Assembly: GCA_023433445.1 (NCBI GenBank)
Contig: JAEZCS010000184.1
Location: forward strand, 1 to 6,107
Reading direction: 5' to 3'
DNA length: 6,107 nucleotides
Source: Pseudomonadota bacterium
GTDB lineage: Bacteria; Pseudomonadota; Alphaproteobacteria; Sphingomonadales; Sphingomonadaceae
This document shows positions 1 through 5,597 of the stretch, piece after piece. A model generated the notes under the pieces. It had not been told where the DNA came from and searched no databases. It saw only the letters and a list, made by a program, of their open reading frames with translations. Position numbers and translations under genes: made by a program. The number at the start of each line of letters is the position of its first letter. The first letter of the stretch is position 1.

Positions 1-1837
1 TGTAGTTGAGCGTGAAGTCCTTGCTGAACCCACCGCCCAGCGCCTGCGTCGCCGCGCGGCTGTTGTCGAGCACATAGCTCCAGCTGCCATCGCCGTTCTG
101 CGTCAGCGTGCCATAGCTGTTGAGCTCGGCCAGCGCCGCCGCATCCGCGCCCCAGGAGACAAAGCTCTTGGGCGTATCCGCGCCAGACACATCGTTGCCC
201 AGCACATTGCCGGACAATGTGTTGGTGGCGCTGTCTTCCACAACCACGTTGCCCGTATCGTCAACGGCCTGTGGCCGGTCGTCGACGATGCCGATGTTCA
301 GCGTCGTGCCCGCAGCATCTCCATCGCTGTCGGTAACAGTGACTGCGAAGCTATCTTGCGTAGTATCGCCCGACGTGGCCACTTCCAACGTATAGCTATA
401 GCTGTAGCCAGTGGTTGGCGAGCCAGTCACGGTGAGCGTGCCGTAGCTTCCTTTCACCGTCCCGCCATTGGTCACGTCGACATTGTTGATGATCAGCGAA
501 GCGACCGTGTCATTGCCGGTGGCAATGAGGAAGACGCCAGTGACGGTCTCCCCGTTCGAAGCTGCGTTGGAACCATCCGGGTTCAGCGCGGCCTCATCAA
601 CGAGCGTGTCCGACCCTGCCTGAACCGCAACGCTTGGCGTCGAGTCCGGCTGCAGGGTGATGGTCACGGTGGCCTGCGACGTATCGCCATCACCGTCCTG
701 GATCTGATAGACGAAGCTGGCCGTGCCTTCCTGACCAGCCGCCGGCGTGAAGGTGAACAGGCCGGTGGCCGGATTGTAAACCACCGTGCCTTCCGCCGGA
801 CCGCTGACGATGGTCACGCGCACGGCGGGATTATTGTCGATGTCGACGCCGTCAGCGCCGAAAACGTCGTTGGCGAATGCATTGATGACGACAGGGGCAT
901 TCTCTGCGCCCTGCTGGACGACATCATCATTGGCGGTAGGCACATCGTCGATGACGTTGATCACCAGATTCTTGGTTATGCTATCGCCGTCTGCGTCCGT
1001 CACCGTTACCGTAAAGTTGTCGGTAACATTGTCGCCCGACGTGTTGTCAGTCACTGTGTAGCTGTAGCCAACGGAGCCTGGAGCAACACTGATGATCGTC
1101 AGCGTGCCGCTGGTCCCGACAATCGTCTGTCCCACGGTCGTGATGATCTGGCCATTGATCGTAATGGTCGCTGGTGCGTCCAGGGCGACGTAGGTGATGG
1201 TGCCGGTTGTCGTCTCAATCGGAGCTGGCTCATTCGAACCCGGAGACTTGCCCGGACGGCCGTCTACGCCCAGCCCTGATTCATCGACGACAGTACCAGG
1301 ACCTGCAGTTGGAACCTCCAGCTGAGGCAGATGATTCTCGTCCTCATCCGGTGCTATGGGAAGGATTTCGCGCTCTTCAGGCTGGCTGAAGGACAATTCG
1401 GTCGGTGGCAGCAGGTCGCCCAGGCCATGGGGATCTCCCACGTCCCCTTCGGCAGCCAGAAAATTGCCTCCAGAGCTACGCGGCGGTCCGGCAGCGGGCT
1501 GCGGTTCTTCGCCGATCAACAGCGCGGCGAGGTTGACGGAAGGAATTTCGACATCGCCCACGACGATGCGGGGCACGATGACGGCGCCGTCCAGAATGAC
1601 CATCTGCGTACCGTCAGGCAGGGTGACGATCAGGTTGCGCCCGTCGACTGCTATGTCGTTGATGTCGGTTCCTGCGGGAAGGACCACGGTGCCGTCCGCT
1701 CCGATGGGGACAGTGCGCATCGTGCCTGGCTGAATGTTCTGCCCCTTTACCCGAGCAGCGAGTGCTTCAAGTGCCGGGTCGTGCGCCTGCTGGCGGTCAG
1801 CGACGGCATCGACATTCCATTCGCGCTCGAAATCCAT
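1..1837 (-). CDS. Giant Ig-like/VCBS-repeat adhesin, N-terminal 612 residues (C-terminus cut by window edge)
   Basis: An unbroken frame runs from ATG at 1837 off the left edge. Residues 1-109 form a non-repeat module containing VVLPAGTDINDIAVDGRNL, LPDGTQMVI and VNLAALLIGEE. Residues 110-208 are a Pro/Glu/Asp-rich linker. Repeats follow: an Ig-like unit at about 209-305 ending IDDVPTANDD (296-305); a cadherin-like/tandem-95 unit at about 303-397 with QDGDGD (380-385); another Ig-like unit at about 398-527 with DSDGD (503-507) and VDDRPQAVDD (518-527); and a VCBS unit from 525 (NVLGNDV, YGTLTQNGDGSWSY, LDNSRAATQALG) that is cut off. The D-x-D-G-D loops suggest calcium binding. There is no signal peptide, as expected of type I secretion substrates with a C-terminal signal, so a cell-surface or biofilm adhesin is the likely role (inference). 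The N-terminal module recalls the prefix domain of BapA-type proteins by analogy only. No upstream in-frame start was seen; the purine-rich stretch just before the ATG is a mediocre ribosome binding site. Confidence 0.88.
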   Translation of the reverse strand, partial: MDFEREWNVDAVADRQQAHDPALEALAARVKGQNIQPGTMRTVPIGADGTVVLPAGTDINDIAVDGRNLIVTLPDGTQMVILDGAVIVPRIVVGDVEIPSVNLAALLIGEEPQPAAGPPRSSGGNFLAAEGDVGDPHGLGDLLPPTELSFSQPEEREILPIAPDEDENHLPQLEVPTAGPGTVVDESGLGVDGRPGKSPGSNEPAPIETTTGTITYVALDAPATITINGQIITTVGQTIVGTSGTLTIISVAPGSVGYSYTVTDNTSGDNVTDNFTVTVTDADGDSITKNLVINVIDDVPTANDDVVQQGAENAPVVINAFANDVFGADGVDIDNNPAVRVTIVSGPAEGTVVYNPATGLFTFTPAAGQEGTASFVYQIQDGDGDTSQATVTITLQPDSTPSVAVQAGSDTLVDEAALNPDGSNAASNGETVTGVFLIATGNDTVASLIINNVDVTNGGTVKGSYGTLTVTGSPTTGYSYSYTLEVATSGDTTQDSFAVTVTDSDGDAAGTTLNIGIVDDRPQAVDDTGNVVVEDSATNTLSGNVLGNDVSGADTPKSFVSWGADAAALAELNSYGTLTQNGDGSWSYVLDNSRAATQALGGGFSKDFTLNY

Positions 1838-1986
1838 CTTTCCATCCCATCTGTCGCCGTGGGACGGACCGAAGAAGTGCGCAGAAGATCGTTCCCCAGC
1901 GCTACACTCGCACTGAGATGCTCGTCTTCATAGACACTGGCATTAGCGGATCAGCTATTGCCCATTGTCTGCGATCTCCCGTCGGC

Positions 1987-2003
1987 GAGGCTGAATCAGC
2001 CTC
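1987..2003. repeat. Perfect 17-bp odd palindrome upstream of the adhesin
   Basis: GAGGCTGA-A-TCAGCCTC has two perfect 8-bp arms about a single central base, 150-166 bp upstream of the adhesin ATG. Neither strand has a following T-tract, so it is not an intrinsic terminator. A compact symmetric site like this suits a dimeric repressor or activator; alternatively it may fold as a short hairpin in the 5' leader. No cognate regulator can be named from the sequence. Confidence 0.5.
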
Positions 2004-2100
2004 TTACCGCCCCGGATTAACCCCATCGTCTTATTACTTCTGACCCGATGACTAATCTTATTCGGTGGCAGTAAATTGAGTCACGGAAAATCGTCTTTTA

Positions 2101-2108
2101 TTAACCAT
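2101..2108 (+). promoter_or_regulatory. TTAACCAT box, possible CtrA half-site
   Basis: TTAACCAT matches the half-site motif I recall for the alphaproteobacterial cell-cycle regulator CtrA. A second TTAA follows after 4 bp (2109-2112), so the classical TTAA-N7-TTAA spacing is absent. A partial match, TTAACC, lies at 2017-2022. The location in the AT-rich leader of a surface adhesin gene is plausible for CtrA control, but an 8-mer alone is weak evidence. Confidence 0.25.
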
Positions 2109-2151
2109 TTAATTTGAATATATCGGGAAAAGTAACTCATGCTTTATTACG

Positions 2152-2185
2152 AAGGATATAGTTCGTCATTGCCGAATATATCCTT
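2152..2185. repeat. 34-bp hairpin-forming inverted repeat in the adhesin leader
   Basis: The outer arms AAGGATATA (2152-2160) and TATATCCTT (2177-2185) are perfectly complementary over 9 bp. Inside them TTCG (2162-2165) pairs with CGAA (2173-2176), leaving one unpaired G at 2161 and the 7-base loop TCATTGC. This gives 13 pairs with one bulge. No uridine tract follows on the minus strand, so a terminator for leftward transcription is unlikely. It lies about 315-350 bp upstream of the adhesin start and may be an operator or an RNA structure. Confidence 0.5.
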
Positions 2186-2300
2186 TGTTCTATAGCTAGA
2201 AAGCAAAATGGTTTAATTAGCGAACAGGGAGATAGCGCGACTCGAACGGCACGCAACTGATCGTATGGCAGGGGCATTCCGGCGCCCCCCCGGCCGTGCT

Positions 2301-2341
2301 AAATCAAAAGCGGGCAGCCAACGCTTAGCCAACTGCCCGCT
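2301..2341 (-). terminator. Rho-independent terminator of the leuB-to-TPR gene run
   Basis: Read on the minus strand, AGCGGGCAG (2341-2333) and CTGCCCGCT (2317-2309) form a perfect, GC-rich 9-bp stem around a 15-base loop, followed directly by TTTGATTT. It lies about 180 bp past the stop codon of the TPR gene and before the adhesin leader, so it separates the two transcription units. The plus strand has no T-tract after the stem, so it works in one direction only. Confidence 0.75.
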
Positions 2342-2519
2342 CCTTGTGCGACCCAAAGGATCCCATCCATCGATCAGTATCAATGCGCAACGGTCGGCAT
2401 CCTCCCGACCCGTAGCAGAAAACTGAACGCTTCCGTCCTATGGCGAGACGTGAATAGCAGCCGCAGGCAGTTTAACAATTCGCCCTAAGGCCTATAGCTA
2501 TAGACATATCGCCGTTGCC
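2342..2519 (-). other. Non-coding stretch, 3' untranslated region of the TPR gene
   Basis: No gene was seen in these 178 bp on either strand. A bulged inverted repeat lies at 2390-2413, where ACGGTCGG pairs with CCGACCCGT with one extra C and a 7-base loop. It has no T-tract and could be a 3' UTR structure. A 12-bp perfect palindrome, CTATAGCTATAG, lies at 2492-2503, close to what chance would give. Confidence 0.45.
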
Positions 2520-3083
2520 TCAGTCCACGCCAGTGACAGCATCCCGGGTGGCCAGGCGCGTCGCAATATCTTCCATCCGACGACTGCGCTCGCTGGTGGC
2601 ACCGGTTGTCCTGCGAAACGATCCCAACGCGTAATCCACCAAAGGTGCCGCGGCGTCCGGTCGATTTCGCGCCAGGTAAAAGTCGATCAAATTCTCCAGC
2701 GCCAACTGACAATCTGGATCATCTTCGCCGCGCGTACGCAAATAACTGTCAAATACCCGGCGAAGCAATTGTTCAGTATCGCGATATTGACCTGTGCTTT
2801 CCAATATCAAGGCAAGATCATTGGCGGAAATCAACGTGCGGGGATCGTCAGGCCCAAACAGATCGTCAGCCGCCGCCAGCGCTTTTCGCGCCGGTTCGGC
2901 ACCTTCCACCGGACGCCCTGCAGCATAGGCCGCCTGCGTCGCTGCGACCAAGGCACGCCACTCCTTCTCCCTCGCCTCGGTAACGTCGGCTACATAGGGC
3001 GCTTGTGCCCAGATGGCTGGCGTTGGGCAAAGCAGGAATAGTGAGCAGGCTCCGACTGTCCTGCTGAAGCACCGAAAGACCAT
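2520..3083 (-). CDS. Exported TPR-repeat protein (kinesin-light-chain-type repeats), function unknown
   Basis: The 187-residue product starts with a Sec-type signal peptide: basic residues, a hydrophobic stretch ending in AIWAQA, and a likely cut after A28, so the mature protein is probably periplasmic. Three helical repeats of 42 residues follow at about 41-74, 83-116 and 125-158. The register is visible as G56/G98/N140 and P81/P123 spaced exactly 42 residues apart, which is typical of TPR_10/TPR_12 (kinesin light chain) repeats. TPRs are protein-binding scaffolds; no catalytic domain is present and the partner is unknown. The ATG is supported by a strong Shine-Dalgarno. It is the last gene before the terminator at 2301-2341 and starts 72 bp after the LysR gene, so co-transcription is likely but not certain. 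Confidence 0.82.
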   Translation of the reverse strand: MVFRCFSRTVGACSLFLLCPTPAIWAQAPYVADVTEAREKEWRALVAATQAAYAAGRPVEGAEPARKALAAADDLFGPDDPRTLISANDLALILESTGQYRDTEQLLRRVFDSYLRTRGEDDPDCQLALENLIDFYLARNRPDAAAPLVDYALGSFRRTTGATSERSRRMEDIATRLATRDAVTGVD

Positions 3084-3093
3084 AGCGCTACCC

Positions 3094-3099
3094 CCTCCT
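3094..3099 (-). promoter_or_regulatory. Ribosome binding site of the TPR gene
   Basis: A perfect AGGAGG, extended as AGGAGGGGG, sits about 10 bases upstream of the ATG at 3083. It fixes the start and implies strong independent translation, unlike the poorly marked starts of apaG and the LysR gene. Confidence 0.7.
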
Positions 3100-3155
3100 G
3101 TCGCATCGCTTCACCAGAGAACCTGACCGCAGGAAAGAGGGCCATTCGCCCATGC

Positions 3156-3947
3156 TCAGCGAACGAGCGCCTCTACCAAGGCCTTCACCTTCTTCTGACG
3201 CCATTGCGGCAGGGGGGCGATCAACCAATAGGCAAGCGTCGAGGTCTGCAACTCCCCAACTTGCTTCACCCGCCCAGCCTCAATGTCGGCCTGCGCGAGC
3301 AGCAACGGCACGGTGGCTCGCCCGAACCCATTGATCGCCGCTTCAATTGCCAGCCCCGCGTCGGCGACGCGAATTGCCGCTGGTTCGCTACCCGCTGGAC
3401 ATCCGGGCCAGTCCACACGAAGCGCAGCGCTGCCGCCAGCCGCTTCAACCGTCACAAAGGTCGCCTCGCCCAGCTTCGCCCCTTCATGCTCGCCCGGCCC
3501 ATCGGTAAGACGCAACGCCAAGTCGAGATTTGCTTCCGTGAAGTCCAGCGTCTCGTCGGCCGCTACCAGCGCGAATTTAAGATCGGGCTGACTGGCGGCA
3601 TAGCTCGCCAGGCGCGGTTGCAGCCATTTGGCGGTGATGTCGCGCGGAGCCGCAATGGTCAGCGAGGAACTGGATTGCCCCGCCTGCATCGCCCTCACAG
3701 CTTCTTCGAACTCCAGGAAGCCCGCGCGCAAGGCCTCCAGTCCCGCTTCGGTTTCAGGGGTCAGTTCCAGGCCCTTTGGCGTGCGGCGGAACAGGACGAC
3801 ACCCAGCAGGTCCTCCAACGCCCGAATCTGTTGTCCGACGGCGGCGGGCGTCACAGCCAGTTCGTCGGCTGCTCGCGTGAAGGACAAGTGTCGCGCTGCC
3901 GCATCCAGAACGCGCAGCCCGTTCAACGGCAAATGCGTACGCTTCAT
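3156..3947 (-). CDS. LysR-family transcriptional regulator, GcvA-like, compact
   Basis: The 263-residue product opens with a classic LysR winged helix-turn-helix at about residues 8-67: LNGLRVLDAAARHLSFTRAA, VTPAAVGQQIRALE as turn and recognition helix, then LLGVVLFRR and the wing GLELTP. A linker helix follows to about 88. The substrate-binding domain begins at about 96 (LTIAAPRDITAKWLQPRL) and resembles the GcvA group. At about 168 residues this domain is shorter than usual (LysR proteins are typically about 295-310 residues). The shortening seems to fall between FVTVEAAGGS and LRVDWPGC, where the family usually has a longer loop. The ATG overlaps the apaG stop in an ATGA and has no clear Shine-Dalgarno, so translation is probably coupled to apaG. 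Unlike many LysR genes it is not divergent from a neighbour; its target and ligand are unknown. Confidence 0.92.
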   Translation of the reverse strand: MKRTHLPLNGLRVLDAAARHLSFTRAADELAVTPAAVGQQIRALEDLLGVVLFRRTPKGLELTPETEAGLEALRAGFLEFEEAVRAMQAGQSSSSLTIAAPRDITAKWLQPRLASYAASQPDLKFALVAADETLDFTEANLDLALRLTDGPGEHEGAKLGEATFVTVEAAGGSAALRVDWPGCPAGSEPAAIRVADAGLAIEAAINGFGRATVPLLLAQADIEAGRVKQVGELQTSTLAYWLIAPLPQWRQKKVKALVEALVR

Positions 3948-4342
3948 TCAGCAACCGCTGGCGCTACAAGCGCGAAATGAGGAATAGCGATGTCGAACGT
4001 CTCCCCACTGGCGCCGATCATATGATAATGCCCACGCATTGACCCTGTGGGTGTATTGAGCGGGCAACCCGAAACATAATCATAGCTTTTCCCCGGCTGC
4101 ACCACCGGTTGCTCGCCGACCACGCCATCGCCATCCACCCGATGCTGTCCGCCGCGCCCGTCGGTTATGACCCAGTGGCGCGTGAGCAACTGCACGGGCT
4201 GATCCCCCCCATTCTCAATTCGGATGTGATAGGCCCAGAACCAGCGCCCGCGATCAGGCTCTGATTGCTCCGGCAGGAACGTAACAGCAACATGCACGTT
4301 TATATCGCGTGTGGTCGCATGGAAGGGAAAGAGCGCGTTCAC
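3944..4342 (-). CDS. apaG: ApaG protein (ApaG/DUF525 domain)
   Basis: The 132-residue product is a full-length, single-domain ApaG. Recognisable blocks are RGRWFWAYHIRIEN (31-44), LLTRHWVITDG (52-62), GDGVVGEQPVVQPG (71-84, including the GxGxxG motif) and YVSGCPLNTPTGSMRGHY (89-106). The family has a fibronectin-III-like beta fold. It is often annotated as a Co2+/Mg2+ efflux-related protein from enterobacterial phenotypes, but its biochemical role is unsettled and that label should be used with care. The start is GTG at 4342. No in-frame ATG is available near the conserved N-terminus, and the only purine-rich stretch (GGGGGAAAGG, about 4357-4366) is roughly 15 bases away, so initiation may be weak or coupled to metZ, whose stop is 33 bp upstream. 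The stop overlaps the LysR start. Confidence 0.95.
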   Translation of the reverse strand: MNALFPFHATTRDINVHVAVTFLPEQSEPDRGRWFWAYHIRIENGGDQPVQLLTRHWVITDGRGGQHRVDGDGVVGEQPVVQPGKSYDYVSGCPLNTPTGSMRGHYHMIGASGETFDIAIPHFALVAPAVAE

Positions 4343-4375
4343 CGAGACAGAAATGCGCCTTTCCCCCTGCTCTCG

Positions 4376-5584
4376 TCAACGCCCTATCGACTTCAGAGCG
4401 CGATCGAGGTCCTCGATCACATCGTCTGCGTCTTCCAGACCGACGTTCAGCCGCAGCATGTCTTCAGTAATGCCGACCTCCAGCCGTGCCTCTTCAGCCA
4501 TGCCGAAATGGGTTGTCGAGGCAGGGTGGGTCATCAACGATCGGGAATCTCCGATATTATTGCTGATGTCGACCAGTTCGAGCCCATTGAGGAGGCCGTG
4601 GGCTTCCTTGCGACCGCCACCGACGTAAAGCGAGAAGATCGGCCCCGCCATCGCCATCTGCTTCGCTGCGAGGGCGTATTGGGGGTGACTTTCCAGGCCA
4701 GGATACAGCACCTTGGCCACCCTGCCTTCCAGGAACTTGGCGACTTTCAGAGCATTCTCGCTCTGCCTGCGAATACGCAGGTCCAGCGTCTCCAACCCCT
4801 TCAAAACCACCCAGGCATTGAATGCACTAAGCGTGGGTCCGGTGTTCCGGTGGAACGGCAACAGAGTGTTCAGGATGAAATCCTCCGTCCCGCAGATCGC
4901 GCCCGCCAGGACGCGACCCTGCCCGTCCATCATCTTGGTCGCGCTATAGGCAACGACATCGGCGCCAAATTCCATCGGCCGCTGAAGCGCTGGCGTTGCA
5001 AAGGCATTGTCGACCACGCTGACGATGCCATGCTTCTTCGCGATACCGCAGACAGCTTCCAGGTCCACCACATCCATTGTGGGGTTGGCGGGCGTTTCGA
5101 AGAAGAAGACCTTCGTGTTCGGCCGTATTGCCGCTTCCCAAGCATCATTGTCGGTCGCATCGACCGTTGTCGTCTCGATCCCGAACTTGGGCAGCAGTGT
5201 GTCGGTCAGCCAGCGGCATGATCCGAACAGCGCCTTGCCAGCCACCACATGATCGCCAGCCGAAAGCTGACACAAAAGCGCCGCCGTCATCGCCGCCATG
5301 CCGGTCGCGGTTGCGCGGCAGGCTTCGGCCCCTTCCAACAGAGCGATACGCTTTTCGAGCATCTCGACCGTCGGATTCTGCAGGCGGCTATAGGTCATGC
5401 CCTGCTGATCACCGGCAAAGCGCGCCGCTGCGTCCTCTGCACGGTCGTAGGAATAGCCGCTGGTCAAAAACAGCGCCTCGGACGTTTCGCCCCACTCGCT
5501 ACGCGCACTGCCACCCCGCACCGCCAATGTCGCGGGACGCCAGTTCTTGGTGATAGCCGGGTCCTGCCCGCTCCTGCGCTTCAT
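4376..5584 (-). CDS. metZ: O-succinylhomoserine sulfhydrylase (Cys/Met metabolism PLP enzyme)
   Basis: This 402-residue PLP enzyme would join O-succinylhomoserine and sulfide to give homocysteine, the direct sulfhydrylation route to methionine, in the cytoplasm. Family landmarks are YSRLQNPT (65-72; Tyr and Arg that contact PLP phosphate), the ATATGMAAM stretch (91-99), ETPANPTMDVVD (163-174), VDNAFATP (191-198, with D192 for the pyridine nitrogen), SATKMMDGQGR (214-224, with K217 as Schiff-base lysine), FNAWVVLKGLETL (255-267), LMTHPASTTH (350-359) and LRLNVGLED (377-385). Length and all key residues are intact. Cystathionine gamma-synthase or a gamma-lyase are close relatives; the DGQGR and FNAW blocks favour MetZ. 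It starts 11 bp after leuB, with overlapping translation signals. Confidence 0.93.
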   Translation of the reverse strand: MKRRSGQDPAITKNWRPATLAVRGGSARSEWGETSEALFLTSGYSYDRAEDAAARFAGDQQGMTYSRLQNPTVEMLEKRIALLEGAEACRATATGMAAMTAALLCQLSAGDHVVAGKALFGSCRWLTDTLLPKFGIETTTVDATDNDAWEAAIRPNTKVFFFETPANPTMDVVDLEAVCGIAKKHGIVSVVDNAFATPALQRPMEFGADVVAYSATKMMDGQGRVLAGAICGTEDFILNTLLPFHRNTGPTLSAFNAWVVLKGLETLDLRIRRQSENALKVAKFLEGRVAKVLYPGLESHPQYALAAKQMAMAGPIFSLYVGGGRKEAHGLLNGLELVDISNNIGDSRSLMTHPASTTHFGMAEEARLEVGITEDMLRLNVGLEDADDVIEDLDRALKSIGR

Positions 5585-5590
5585 CGCTTG

Positions 5591-5597
5591 TTCCTTA
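5591..5597 (-). promoter_or_regulatory. metZ ribosome binding site overlapping the leuB stop codon
   Basis: Read on the minus strand, TAAGGAA contains both the leuB stop (TAA) and an AAGGA Shine-Dalgarno placed 7 bases before the metZ ATG at 5584. A ribosome ending leuB therefore lies on the metZ start region, which implies co-transcription and probable translational coupling. Confidence 0.65.

Larger units (their letters stand above)
1838..2300 (-). promoter_or_regulatory. Presumed promoter/5' leader region of the adhesin gene, with an AT-rich island
   Basis: This gene-free stretch lies between the adhesin start codon and the terminator of the upstream transcription unit, so any adhesin promoter in this window should be here. 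Bases 2101-2220 are 30% GC (36 of 120), against 68% for a sample stretch in the LysR gene (3721-3780). No convincing -35/-10 pair was found. The best is TTACTT (2130-2135) and TTAAAT (2107-2112) with 17 bp between them on the minus strand, which is a weak match. TATATT, five of six to a -10, occurs twice on the minus strand (2117-2122 and 2175-2180) without a good -35. The long leader and AT-rich DNA suggest a regulated promoter, possibly bound by a nucleoid protein (inference). Confidence 0.4.

Noticed and set aside
356..1279. Long plus-strand open frame opposite the adhesin.
   Set aside because: The minus-strand frame gives clear Ig-like, cadherin-like and VCBS repeats. The plus-strand product resembles nothing and is a shadow of GC-rich coding DNA.
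1..1300. Repeated motifs considered as a CRISPR array or other DNA repeat.
   Set aside because: The repetition is at protein level, with diverged codons and units of about 90-130 residues; there are no short identical DNA repeats with spacers.
2227..2252. tRNA-like 3' fragment on the minus strand (GTTCGAGTC followed by TATCTCC), as might mark an integration site.
   Set aside because: The T-stem has mismatches, and no D arm, anticodon arm or acceptor 5' strand lies upstream. No integrase or direct repeat was seen nearby.
2285..2291. Run of seven C bases, considered as a phase-variation tract for the adhesin.
   Set aside because: It lies about 450 bp upstream of the start, outside any plausible promoter spacer, and a run of seven is short in GC-rich DNA.
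2492..2503. Perfect 12-bp palindrome CTATAGCTATAG after the TPR gene.
   Set aside because: About one or two 12-bp palindromes are expected by chance in 6 kb, and a similar TATAGCTATAG string occurs inside the adhesin coding sequence.
3045..3083. Possible lipoprotein signal (VGAC or LLC) in the TPR protein.
   Set aside because: VGAC comes after only nine residues without a hydrophobic core, and the later Cys has Leu at -1. The AQA cleavage site after the hydrophobic stretch fits better.
3139..3151. Small hairpin (GGGC-5-GCCC followed by TCTTTCC on the minus strand) between the LysR and TPR genes, considered as a terminator.
   Set aside because: The 4-bp stem is too short and the T-tract is interrupted; at best it attenuates weakly.
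3204..3980. Long plus-strand open frame opposite the LysR gene.
   Set aside because: It lies antisense to a clear LysR protein and has low-complexity, Arg/Gln-rich composition typical of shadow frames.
4265..5221. Long plus-strand open frame opposite metZ and the start of apaG.
   Set aside because: Both minus-strand products are full-length members of well-known families with intact motifs, so the plus-strand frame is an antisense shadow.
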